A DNA stretch of 64,000 nt from Ceriagrion tenellum (Eukaryota > Arthropoda > Insecta > Odonata > Coenagrionidae): contig OY720641.1 of the NCBI GenBank assembly GCA_963169105.1, positions 77,637,496 to 77,701,495 on the forward strand, read 5' to 3'. The position numbers and the translations under genes are program-made. The number at the start of each line of letters is the position of its first letter. Positions within the stretch are counted from its first letter, which is position 1. The notes beneath the pieces are model-generated. The model ran no database searches. It saw nothing but the letters and a program-made list of their open reading frames with translations, and had not been told where the DNA came from. Below, piece after piece: positions 33,518-45,214 of the stretch.

Positions 33518-34065
33518 CTATGTCTACTTCTACATACTATCCTGCGAGCCGCCGCATGGGCGTGGGGCAGGGGAGTTAGGACACCAGTCGTGTAAAGATG
33601 TAAGTTTTTGGGAGGTGAAATGGTGACATGTACTATGAGAATGCATTTTGTGGAGCTCAGTTTTTAATGTGGTCACTTATAGTGCGCGGAAATAATGAGT
33701 TTTTGTACCAATCTGTACGACAATGTATCTCTCCTATCTTATCGCATCTGTCAGACCTAGAGATGTATTGTGGCGTCAAAATAATATTCTCTGTGTCGCT
33801 TTGAAACTCACTTGTTCTGAATATCTGTTGTGTGTTCTGAAATATTAAGCTAATGCTGAAAAATTCTGTTCTGTTCTGTTCTGAAAAGAAAAGAAGAAAG
33901 AAAAGTTCTGAAAAATTAAGCTAATAAGAAAGAAAATGAATGTTCTGAAGTATTAAGCAATCTAAGCCTAGCGTGTAGCCTCCGAGTCTCCAGGGGCTCC
34001 CACCTTAATCCCTCTCAAAGTTTAGAGACACTGTCTGTTCGCTCGTAGCAGTTTTTATCGAAGCG
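33518..34065 (-). mobile_element. LINE 3' end (Jockey/CR1-like) with internal expansion
   Basis: The tail and the LRWEPLETRRL-type region on the minus strand are present, as in 31118-31715. It breaks off near 34065, shortly after a word corresponding to GAAGCGTGC. It contains an extra stretch of about 150 bp at 33815-33965 that no other copy has. Confidence 0.8.
33815..33965 (+). repeat. TTCTGAA-based local expansion inside the LINE copy
   Basis: Degenerate units beginning GTTCTGAA and continuing with ATTAAGC or AAAGAAAAG-type sequence, including a run of TTCTG units (near 33866-33880). In other copies the matching spot has a single TTCTGAATT word, so the array appears to have grown from it. 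Confidence 0.75.
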
Positions 34066-34919
34066 TGCTAATAGAGGGATGAATGGTGCGGGAGGAAGGA
34101 ATAGACCGCAGTAGTCATGGATGAATGTGGTGGTGGAGAGACTTCTTGCGAAACAACGTTAGGTTTCCTTAGAATACGAGATCATGGCTAAAGAAATGAG
34201 TAGATACAGTAGAAGCGAAAATGGTTGGCAAGGATAAGATATTAAGGAGGAAAATACCAGAAGTTAGCCTGTATCCTAGATCTGATAGAAACAACTTAGT
34301 TCTTTGACTTAACCACGAGAGGGAAAAGTGAAATGAGTGTATATGTGTTGGGTGAGTGGTTTACAGTTGTCCTGCTGCCACCAGGAGGCTGTCCGAGAGA
34401 CCACGTCTTTCTCAAATATGACTGGCTTGGTAACGTGTCCTGATGGCAGTATTCACTCGCCAAGAGGCCTTGCAGAATCCTTCGTGTGAGGTTTGGTGGG
34501 GCGAGAACTTGCTAGAACTAACCGAGAGATTCCCTGTACATCCTCGTCTTTTCTCGACATGTTTCATATATGTAGTGTCAAAACAGTTTGGAAGCAAATA
34601 CTGATTTATAAGTGGATCCCGCTGAGATTTCCTAAACTTACGCTTTTTTTAGCCTTTTCGCTTAAATGAGCCCACGTATCAGAAAATTTCCTTTGATATT
34701 AGTGATTTCAATTTATAGGCTCCTACTACACCGGCTCGTTGTAATCCTCTTTCTAAAATTGACGTGTAGATTCATTTTACCACTCCATATTGGCTTAATT
34801 TCTGCACTGTATTGGCACAAACAGATGAAATACAACCGCATTGGTATAGGACTGTAGGTGATAGTGTACTGACGGGCCTCGCTCTCGTGTCTCGGGTACT
34901 TTCTGGTTCTTAGGCTCGT
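34066..34919. other. Intergenic, no gene seen
   Basis: No supported feature. Confidence 0.4.
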
Positions 34920-35640
34920 ACCATCACACACAAATACCATACCAATAATTTGGGTGGAGTGAACGTAAAATCTTTAGATACAGTTAAATATCTAGAAATT
35001 ACCTTAACTTCTGATATATCGTGGAGAAAACTCATACAAAACATATGCGGCTCAGCATTTAAGTAACTAGGATTTCTTTAGCGTATAATAGGAAGGTCCT
35101 CGGATGAAAAAGTAAAACAGAGATGCTACTTCGCTCTGGTTAGGCCAAACCTCGAATACGCCGCGAGCATTTGGGATATTGGTCTTAAGGATGTGACACA
35201 ACTCGACCGAACCAAAAAAATTTATAAAATACAAAGAAAAGCAGCACACTTCGTTAAAAACTGCTACGAGCGAACAGATTGTCTTTCACAACTTTAAGAG
35301 GGATTAAGGTGGGAGCCCCTAGATACTCGGAGGCTACACGCTAGTTGACTGAGAAATTCAGAACTTGTGCGTTTCAGAGCGGCACAGAGGGTATTATAAT
35401 GACGCCTTACTAAGTCTCTAGGTCTGACAAATGCAATAAAATAAGAGATATATATTGCCGAACAGATAGGTACAAAAACTTGTTCTTTCCGCGCACAATA
35501 AGAGACCACAGTAAAAACGGAGCTCCTCCAAATACACTCCCATAATACACGTCACCATTTCACCTCCTAAAACCTTACATCTTTACAAGTCTGGTGTCCT
35601 AACACCCCCTGCCACACTAGTATGTAGATGTACCACAAGC
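34920..35640 (+). mobile_element. 5'-truncated LINE (Jockey/CR1-like), longer plus-strand copy
   Basis: Begins upstream of the 1205 copy's start, with the RT thumb-region wording NVKSLDTVKYLEITLTSD (about 34958-35012) and CGSAFK, then RIIGRSSDEKVKQRCYFALV with PNLEYAASIWD (about 35084-35178), then RWEPLDTRRLHA (about 35309-35345). Stops occur after CGSAFK and elsewhere. The tail ends near ACACCCCCTGCCACAC (35604-35618). It is opposite in orientation to the copies at 30.65-34.1 kb. Dead copy. Confidence 0.88.
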
Positions 35641-35897
35641 CGACTCCGGACCGAGAGCAGAGGCCGAGGCAGCACGAGGCAAGCCAAGCGAATCCAGTGC
35701 ACTCTCCCACTCGGGTGCTGTCTTCTTGCCTCGGCGGGTGACCATTGCTAGCATCGCACACAGAGATGGATAAAGAAGCAACGGCGGAACGGAGACGTAG
35801 TTACTTCGGTAGCGGCCTTAAGTGGGGTGTAGTTGTTCGGTGAAAATAAATGTTTCTTATCCCATTATGTGTATGATTTTAAGGGTGATTAGGAGGA
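35641..35897. other. GC-moderate spacer, nothing recognised
   Basis: Between two plus-strand LINE fragments. Contains GAGGCCGAGGCAGCACGAGG and a partner CTTGCCTCGGC that may pair weakly; no feature called. Confidence 0.3.
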
Positions 35898-36340
35898 GGT
35901 GTGTGGAGCATAGCACTCCATGGATCGGAAGCATGGACCATTGGAAAAGCACACCAGAAAAGACTAGAAGCCTTTGCAACCTGGTGCTGGAGGAGGATGC
36001 TGAAGTAGAGATGCACGGAAAAAATAATAAATGATGAAGTGTACAGAAGAGTAGAAGAGGAAACGACCATATGGAACACCATAGAGAAATGAAGAACAAG
36101 ATGGATAGGACACACCCTTAGACAAAATAGGTTTGTGAAGAACATAATTGATGGCTAAATAGAGGGAAAATTCCCCAGAGGAAGACCCTGGAATGAGTTC
36201 ATGGATCAGATAAAGATGAAAGTATATAGGAAGTAAAGGAGGGAAAAGTATATACCAGGAGGTAAAGGAACTAGCATTAGACAGGGAAGGGTGGAGGATT
36301 GCATTCAACCAATCTTCGGATTGGACGACACATACCGATG
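35898..36340 (+). pseudogene. LINE RT C-terminus (RTE-like family), frameshifted
   Basis: Same family as 20573-21215, covering the last part: words matching GSMDHWKS (about 35925-35950), RLEAF with WCWRRML, then RTRWIGH and KFPRGRPWNEFMDQI (about 36160-36210), ending ACCAATCTTCGGATTGG. Several stops and frame changes; no start of its own. The segment at 36215-36255 seems to include a small internal duplication of AGTATATA-type sequence. Confidence 0.88.
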
Positions 36341-37900
36341 ATAATGGAGGAGGTTTAGAGTGCCCTAGCAAATGTTTGCGTGTACATGCAAACGGTTAAA
36401 CAGAGGAGAGTGTCAATTGCTGAGAAAAGTTACGAAACGTCTCTGTGATGAGATAATTTTATTTCATCCAAAATGGACTGCTTTTCTTTTCACTAGTTCG
36501 TGTTGAATCAAGGAGAGACCAGTGTAGAATTTCGTCGGTGAAGTTGTGTGGATTCCTGCAGGTTGATATAGAAGGCACGCATGATGGTGGTTGGAACGGA
36601 GCATCAATGGCTGTGATGTATTCTGCGATCGCATCCTCATCGGCCGAGTCCCCTCCCCCCAGATACGTGATCCAGGCTACGAAGCGTGTCTGGCCTCGCT
36701 TTTATGGCCTGGTCCGATGGCCATCCTTTTTCAGCCCGGCCGTTTGCATGCGAACCGCGTCCCGTAAACTAATTTCACTCCCAATCTCATCGCCCCTTTT
36801 CTCTCCTCCATTTATTCTGTCTTTCCCTCCAATCCATTCACTCTGTTTTGCCAGACAACTACCACAAAAAAGAAATAGCCTGCCGGCGTTGGGTTTTTAT
36901 TCAATTGGAATCGTTCTCTGCCAAGACTCGCGTTGCACGGTAGAGAAACGAGGGCCCTGCGCTCAAAATATCATCAATTTTGGTGACCAGCGAGGATAAT
37001 TGGCTAGATTTTTCGCGTACAAACTCGCAATTCTTTCCTCTTAAGCTGTTAGTGGCTATGAATGGGAACCGCTGTAGAATCTACTGTTAAATAACTGGAT
37101 ATATTAAGAGAAAAATGTAATATCTGTAGTCTGATGCTGAAGGCCTTATGTGCGATTCAAGGTCAAGGAATCCTTTTTCGCTGGCTATTTTAAGCATTAG
37201 TTTTCCCAAAGATGTGAAAAATAATGAACGAAACCATTATTTTCATTGACAGGGATTTGAACCCAATCCTCAACAAAGTGTACCTCAAATCTGCAGAGTT
37301 CTGCTAATATTTATGATTATTCTTAATGCGTTTATAATGATAATGTCCAATATAAATGCAGTAGAATTCATTTTTCACCTCAAGACAGGCAAGTGCGTCA
37401 TTTTTGAAATTCGTTCGACGTCATAATATTTTTTGCCGTCATCTTGGCGATATGGCGACACAACTTAAGCATTTAACTTGGGGACCTACTGGCGACGGTT
37501 TTATGGTGCAACAGAAAGCGTCTCTTTTTTATATAAAAAAAATGATATTCTTTCACGGTGAAAGCGGTGTCATTTTTATGCGCCTTGCTGTTTTATGTGG
37601 ACGGATGTATTCGGAGACGAGGCCGCCAATGCTCGAAGTTTCGAGGCTCGCCTGTTGTGGCCGTAAATATAAATGGATCTTCTGCCCTTCCAATTCTTAG
37701 AGCTCGTACTCCTTGAGAAGTTTTAGAGAATTAAGTTTCTCTGTTTCTATTGGGAGCATAACATTGTGTGCCCGCATGCATTTCATCCTCACGTAAAGAC
37801 ATCATGTAGTTCATTCAATTACCTTCAGATTTACAGTAAGATGCAAATATTGCAAAAATAGTTACAGACTGATATCAAATTATAACTCTTGAGGCCAACA
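36341..37900. other. Mixed intergenic, one GC-rich patch, no gene
   Basis: A frame at 36538-36999 (153 codons) covers a GC-rich patch and is unrecognised. A B-box-like word on the minus strand (GGGTTCAAATCCC) lies at about 37253-37265, without a convincing tRNA fold around it. Confidence 0.35.
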
Positions 37901-38262
37901 CACACTTATCCTCCCGCCTCTGCCCCGCCCGGATTCCGTCCGCTTCCTCCCGTTTTTTTCCGAGGAGTGCGCATACTACTCCGCCTCCGTCCACCAAAAC
38001 CGAGCGACGATACTTGAGCCTGCAGTTAGTGCATCATGCACCGGGAGGAGACGGACGGAAGCCAGCGCATACTGTTCTTCCTGGCCTCCGTTCGCCTCCG
38101 ACCGTCCGTCCGCATCCGCCAAATATTCTCGACTGAGAATTCCGGGCGGAGCGGATGGAGAACGGAAGGAATAGTATGCACCAACTTACGGCCAACTTAC
38201 GTATTTCAGTTAGCCATATATTTTGGGAGGGGGAAGCAGACGGAGGCGGTAGGATAAGTGTG
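37901..38262. mobile_element. GC-rich foldback / MITE with repeated internal words
   Basis: The ends are inverted: CACACTTATCCTCCCGCCTC at the left and, reading the minus strand from 38262, CACACTTATCCTACCGCCTC at the right. Inside, a GCATACT-plus-CCTCCGT word occurs at about 37969 and 38068 (plus) and about 38154-38178 (minus). GC content is well above the flanks. I see no target duplication and no transposase. The open frames over it (38034-38279 minus, 38036-38257 plus) are by-products of symmetry. Confidence 0.7.
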
Positions 38263-41200
38263 CGCTGGGCTTTATTCAACTGGATTATTTTCCTCTTTGT
38301 CAGTGGTTCAAAACCTCATGTATTACGAATTATCATTGAGTAGGACTTATTGACACATTCAAATCATTTTGAGTGGATCGTTACCATGCAAGACGCACGG
38401 TGAAATGCTCCGCGATATGATTTGATTCCAATTGTTAATTTTAACACGTGGAAACTTATGTTTACTTTACTGCCCGGCATCCGTCTCCAACATGCTCCTT
38501 AATTCGTCTCACCGTCTTTAAAATGATCTGTATTTATTTTTCTTGTTTTTTATAATCACGTAAAATTTCCCTTGATATCATTTTTTTTTTGTTTAAGACC
38601 CCAATTAGAAGATATGGACCAGTAAGATTAAGTGATCTCCCCTGATTTGTGAATAAATTAAGTAGGAAGTGAGACATTAATCCAAACATAGAAGCCTGTA
38701 AAACGTCTAAAAAAATAGCGCGTGCGTTTGAGCCTCATCTTCCTTTCTTGCTTTGCCTGAAAGTGCTCGGGATAGTGATTAGCTCGGAGTCGTGGATGTT
38801 GGCAAAGGGTCCCATCTCCCGGGATACGCCCCCTTCAGCGATTGCCTCTTGCCCTGTCTGGGGCCGCCACCCCATCCCTCTTCCCCCTCACCCCCCGTCC
38901 TCCCCCGCTCCACCACTCAAAGGGCCACGCCCCCTCGTCATCCTCCCACACACTAAGAGTGGGGCCCATATCCCAGTCAATCGATGCGTGTTTGACTTCG
39001 CCTCCCGTCCCCAGTGGATGGCGGCGGAGACAGTTACAGCTTCTGCAGTGCGTGTATCTCAGGCTGCAGAACTCTGCAGTGGGAAAAAACGCGAATCGAT
39101 TGACGGGTGCGTGAGCGCCTTTATTGGGGCAAAATTGAGACTTAAAGGAGGTTTTTTTTGCGACCGTCTGATTTGAGTCAACACAAATATTTAACACTCC
39201 ACCTTACGATTTTACTTTGAAAAAACTGATTTCAATGATGAAATGCTTGCCTAATAGAAAACCAAATAAAATTACAGAATAATCAGTTTCTTTCACGCAT
39301 TAATTTTTTCACTTAATGTCATTCCTACCATGGAGCCGACTAACGATATTCCTGTTGAATTTCCACTTTTCGACTTCAAGTTTTGAGTTAGTTCTTTGTA
39401 AATAACTCTCGCTGTTATGCTTACTTTCAGTCCTACTACTAATCCTTGTTTACTGATGAAATTATATGTGAACCTTCGTCAAACGCATGCTTTGGAAGTC
39501 TTCAATCCTTACCATTCCTCTTTCAAAATTTTGAATTCGCAATTTTAATGGTTTTCCCGGGAGATATCTTTCTCAGAAAATGTAAGCACGATCAAGTAAT
39601 TGGATGTGAAAAAATTGAATAACCGTTTTAAAAAAAGACGTGGCGCTTGTGGGTATTCTGCGTGGATAATCTTGTGGAATGTACGTCATGGCTGTTTTTA
39701 AAATGTTTGTTGAAACAATGGATGGTTAAAAGGCAAGGGAAGACTTCACAAAGTATTGTAATTACTTGATTTTTGCCAGTATAACTTGGGCAGATTTCAG
39801 ATTAGTTATTCACTGCAATCTTCCTTCTTCTGTGACTCATAAATATTTACAAATTTGGGGAAAAATGTTTGACTCCATGATGAAAAATTATAACTTTGTA
39901 ATATTTTCATACTTTTTATATGGCGACTAATGTCTAGAAAACTCTAGTGTCAGTCTCAGGACTTAAACATGTAACAAATATAAATATAACAGAATTGAAA
40001 TAGTACACCATGAAGGTTAGAGAAATTTAGAATATATGACTCCTACAATTACCTAAAGAGGTAACATGAGGCATCACTTAGGAGGAACATTATATTATGG
40101 TCGTCTCCATTTTCTTATCATAATCAGGAAATCCATCAACGTGTTTGTTTTTGTACGTGAGCCAGTCGCCGTTATGCGTGTTGCCGTTGCCAGAATATTG
40201 AACAGTGATTAAATTATATAATTTTCTTCATCTGGATATCAATCTTTCGTTTTTTTCGTTGAAATATTTAGTCCAATTCCCGGATTAGTAATACTACGGT
40301 ATTTTCTTGACAAATTGTTTCCTATCTCACGTTTTATCTCTGTGGAACTCACTGAAGAGGCTTGATATGCCGATTTAAAATAATGAAAGGTATTTATTGG
40401 TGCGTTTAGACGATACGCTGATTTTTGCTTTACTCTCCTGCAAAAAAACTCTCCCCTGTAGGTCGTGAGTTTGAAAATTTCACTGGTAATTTTGGATGCA
40501 TTCCCGTCCGGTCGTCCAGGCTTCCGTCTGGAATGTCGCTAGGACGTAGCAGAAGGGGAAACTCAGCTCGGTACGAGGTTGTATATGCTCTCAGTCATAT
40601 GCACTCCACTTATGATATCTGGATGCCACTTCCATCGACCTTCCCCCTCCAAAAACAGGTAATTAGTGGCGTTTCGGGTTTAATTTCCCCCCACCCTGTC
40701 CTAAGAGGATTCTCACATCCGCGCCACGCTTCCGGGCTCAAAATTGCACGGATTCACGCTTTTTTAGGCACGCGAAAATCTTCGTGGGTCCCGTGTATAA
40801 AGTGGCCCGAACCAACGAACGTGGGGCATGAGTCTGCTTCCCCTAAATCCCTCAGCGTATTTCTTGTTAATTAAATCCAGTATCACCACGAAGCCGGGGG
40901 GTAAAGTAAAGGCAGTTTACGAGGAGTATTTTTAGGGTTCACTCGAGTTAGCTTTTCCGCTGCGGGAGTGCGATGCGGCGTGTGGTGCCTAAAAGAGGGA
41001 GGGTGTAAAACACGCCTCCCACGTCTCGCGGCAAATATTCCTGCAGTCACGGGGAGAGTGGGTCTGGGGAAAGCGAGGATTTTCCCGTAACTTTGATTTC
41101 TCGCGAGTCATTTTTAACATAAATACTTTCTCGTATATAAATAATTTCTCATCTTCCGCGTCAACTATGCGGATTTATGCCCGTTTTTTGGATCAACACA

Positions 41201-42157
41201 GCGAAGCCTAGCGGGACTTCTCCTCTTCACTCTGGATCTCATTAGCATTTCATCCCGGTCCTCTCCGTCTAGTTTATAAGAGTTCTCGGTTTTATAAGTT
41301 CTCGGAGTACTGAATGCGCTCACGTTGTCCTGAGGTTTAGCAGCGATAGCTGGCGATTTTCTAAAAAAAGTCCTCAAGGTTTTTTTATATTTTTGAAGAA
41401 AAGTTAAAGTGGATGAATGAAGTTACAATTTTATCTCAATGCAGCTATCCCACCGAGTATCCAGGAATCAGCATAACCAGTTTTCGTGTTATCTTAGGTG
41501 ATTACGCGGTTATTTTTTAGTCTACGTACCCGCATTACCCATAAATTTCTTTGGTAATTATGTAAGAAGTATCCTGACTAGTAAATTCATAATTAGACGC
41601 AGAAGATGTCTATCTCCAAATACTAATCCAAAAGTGTTATTAATTCTATATGTAAAGACATTTGTCCCATATGTGTTGGAAATCAATCATTATTTTATGA
41701 AATTAACTGCTTGGAGACGAGGTTACTACATATATTAATTATATTGCGGCAAATGGCAAGTTAAATTACTTAAGCCGACTATTAATAATGTGCATTATTA
41801 TTTTATACATAATATAACCGTAAATAACTTTGACCAAGTTATGGGAGAGTGCAGAAAATATTCGAAGCAAACACTGTCAAAGGTGAGGGTATTATGGGGG
41901 TACCATTACAAAATAATCGCCTCTGCAATCCAAATTAAACTGCGGAGTCTATAACTTCATGGAGCTCCTAACAATAGATCTTATTACTATGTGTCTTTGC
42001 GACCAGTCTCAAGTCATTTATTTTTGAATGTAAAGATTCCGTTCAACGACGAAACACACCAGTAATATATTCCTAATTTTACTTATTACCGTACTGAACT
42101 ATTACTGAACTAATTAAACTACTTCATTGGAAATAGAAAACTCCTGTGCTCAAAGAT
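38263..42157. other. Long intergenic stretch with GC-rich patches, no gene recognised
   Basis: GC-rich patches at about 38800-39120 and 40480-41060 carry overlapping frames (38748-39176, 38835-39197, 40425-40874) that I cannot assign. The rest is AT-rich. No tRNA, LINE or foldback structure found here. Confidence 0.35.
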
Positions 42158-42615
42158 GTTAGGACTACAAACTAGGAAGCAATATGTGAAAAAATTCGTG
42201 TGGAGCGTGGCACTTTATAGATCGGTAGCAAGGGACATCGGAAAAGCTGACCAGAACAGACTAGAAGCCTTTGAAACCTAGTGCTGGAGGAGGATTCTGA
42301 AGATAAAATGGACGGAAAAAAATAAATGATGAAGTTCACAGAAGAGTAGATGAGGAAAGGACCATATGTAACACCTTACAGAAGAGAAGAACCAGATGGA
42401 TTGGACACATCTAAGGCACAATGGCCTTGTGAAGAACATAATTGTTGGAAAAATAGAGGGAAAAGTCACCAGAAGAAGACCCAGGAATACGTTCACGGAC
42501 CAAGTAATGAGGATAATACATAGGAAAAGCCACATGGAAGTAAGGCACCTAGGATTAGATAGGGATGGGAGGAAGGCTGCAGTCAACCATTCTTAGGATT
42601 GAACGACCAATGATG
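42158..42615 (+). pseudogene. LINE RT C-terminus (RTE-like family), decayed
   Basis: Family member of 20573-21215: begins TTAGGACTACAAACTAGGAAGC, continues with a TFVWSV-type segment (about 42193-42215), a WTEKN-type piece, then WIGH (about 42399) and HNGLVKNIIVGKIEGKVTRR (about 42417-42476), ending ACCATTCTTAGGATTGAACG. Small deletions break the frame in several places. Confidence 0.88.
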
Positions 42616-45080
42616 ACCATACTGTACTTCCCGAATTGATGATCACGTGAAAAGGCTTCAGGCTAGGTATAGTTATCGCAATAATTGATCATATTTGGTT
42701 GAGACATCGGGGAGAGTAAAGTCTTTAAGAATGATAAGCAGATGTCTCCGCGGTGTCCTTCGGTTCCGCTACCCGCTCACCTTCCGTAATGGAAAAGTTT
42801 GACCTCAAGCTCTCAGCCCGACAACCAACTACTACGCTGTTTGCGCAAGCCGTGGTTGTGGTAATTTTGTCGAAGTTGGATGATGTGCTGTTGTTAAGTT
42901 ACCGTTGAGGAGGTGATTGTATTGATGTAACATCCCAGCAGTTGTCGAATCAGTTGCTTCATAGACTCAAGTCACCAAGCACTGTGATTATCACTAACAA
43001 TAAGTTCATTTGTGTATATTAATTGTTTGCATCTTTCTGACTTTGCGGTTACCCTTTGATCAAATAGGATTAAAAGGGGGAAGAAAGCATAATTAATGGT
43101 GAATAAGCCTGGCGGAATGCGATTGGAAATCTTGCGAATAAGCAAAATGAAAACTGTGTTGCACCTCATGGGGAGGAGTAGAAAATATGAAGAGCTGGAG
43201 ATGGTTAACTACTGTAGATTTAACGTTGTAGTGGAGGAAATTCTAGGAATACCCTAACAATCTTTTTATTACAACAATAAGGTGAACAAAAAATCAAAAA
43301 CCTCCCTATATCTGGGAGATCAGTGGTTGCGGTTGTCTCGTGGGGGAGATGAGGAATATTCCATATCAAGCGATGCATTTAGGACTATTTGGTGTTCGCC
43401 TGCTTTAATGTCGATGAAATACCAAATGGGAGTGGATACGTTAGGATTGCGAATAAAATGAGGGTACTATAGAGACAAAGAGTACATATCTCCCATCCTG
43501 AGGCGTTGGTACAGAATGTTTGTTAAAATGCAGGTCCATGCGTAGAAACTATGTGCCAAAAATGTGACGTAGTGAAATGTAATAAAAAATAAGTAGGTCG
43601 AACTAGGTGCACTACAGTAACTGCTATTCCCATCAGGTGAAACATGAAATTGTGGACCCTTTGACACCCTCCTTTAATGGCTGGTGAATACATTCTTCAG
43701 GTTTCTCTACTCTTTTCGTCCATACCCACAGTAATTATATCTTTACTTCAACTTGTTGTCGATTGTTTCACCTCCTTATAAACTCCACCATTGCGGTGAA
43801 AATGGTCTTTTTGACATTTCATATCACGCGTACCGACGATGAATATTCCTTTCAGCGGGAATTGAAAGCTAAATTGTTCCTCATCTGATGATGTCACGGT
43901 TCAGGGAACCAGTTAGGTTGAGGTGAAGAGTAATCTTGGAAGCCAAAGCTATTGTCTACATCTTCGACTTTTCTCCTCCAGCGAAAGTCGTGATTAGATC
44001 AACATTTGCTGTTTGTTGGTCCCTTTATTGCGGAAGTTCATCACCATAAATCATCATACACCACTATATGGTAAGCACATTGAGAATATAGCAAAGTATA
44101 TACGGTCGTGTCTTATGGGGGAAAGACTTAGTTCATTTTTTTTACTTATTTCAATAAAAGTAGTTTAACTGCCGTTATTACTTTCAGCGATTGAAATTTT
44201 TTTTCGCCTCGTTAATTTATGATAGGTTTTTTGCCTAACTAAACTGCATAATAATTACGATTGTTTTTGAATCGGGCATCTTATTCAATCTCCTTTTAGC
44301 TAACGTCTTCATATTAAAATTTCCTTCATGTCGATGCTTTTGTTGGTTCTCTAAACATGCCGAGGTTATCCTATATTGTCGCTATCTTTGAGTCAGCAGA
44401 AAATTTAAATGTTTACCGTGAAACCATTACAAACATTGATACGGACCAAGAGAGCATCAATATTGCTGAAACATGGGTGCATGTGCTTTCACCCAGTGCT
44501 TAAGTACTGCGGAGAATGATAACGGGATGAATAATGCAGATCTGAGGGCCTCGGAAAAATTCAACGGTGTTGTTTTTCTCTGCACGCTCGCCATGACCCT
44601 CTCGGCTTGTTTAAGATTGGAGCTCGGGCCATGGAATAAAAATGGAGTAAACCCTTATGGTAAAAAGGGATTTCAAAGGCCTTAAGATTTCGGGTCAAAA
44701 GTTAAGGACGGGTGATTTTTGGAAAAAATAAAATAATGCTTCGATTTTGTCCTAAAAAGGGATCACGGGTTGGGTATGGCGAAAGGTCTGGCAGAATCGG
44801 AGGGAACAGTTTTAGCTTGAGCTGGGGAAAACTCGTCCTAGAGAAACAAATCGATTCCTTACGTCCGCAGGATGTGGAGGATGCTGAGGATAACGGAAAT
44901 GGGGAGAGCAAAGCTTCGGAAGGCAAGAGGAAACGATGGTGGAGTGGGAATATGGTGCGAAACAAGCAAAGGCGGTTTGGCGCACGGTGTACGAACTTTT
45001 ATAGAGGTTGAGCGTGTTGGCGAGACCTGTGTGAATAAATAGGTATATATGTGCATACACATACACAGGAATCTTGTATA
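42616..45080. other. Intergenic, no gene seen
   Basis: Only short unrecognised frames. A CTGATGATG word at about 43885-43893 is followed by a GGTTCAGGGAACC palindrome, not by a GAAA, so I do not call a hammerhead. Confidence 0.4.
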
Positions 45081-45214
45081 TATGTACCTACAAACATGTA
45101 AACCAAATATAATAAAGAGAAAGGCCAATGAAATGTATTGGCGAATTTATGTACCTACAAACATGTAAGCCAAATATAATAAAGAGAAAGGCCAATGAAA
45201 TGTATTGGCGAATT
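45081..45214 (+). repeat. Tandem duplication, two 67-bp units
   Basis: Units start TATGTACCTACAAACATGTA at 45081 and 45148 and differ at about one position (AAACC against AAGCC). Near-identity points to a recent duplication. Confidence 0.93.

Noticed and set aside
37253..37265. tRNA-like repeat from GGGTTCAAATCCC on the minus strand
   Set aside because: The surrounding sequence does not form D or anticodon arms; at most a degraded SINE.
43885..43915. Hammerhead core at a CTGATGATG word
   Set aside because: No GAAA box or stem II at the right distance; the sequence after it is a GGTTC/GGAACC palindrome.
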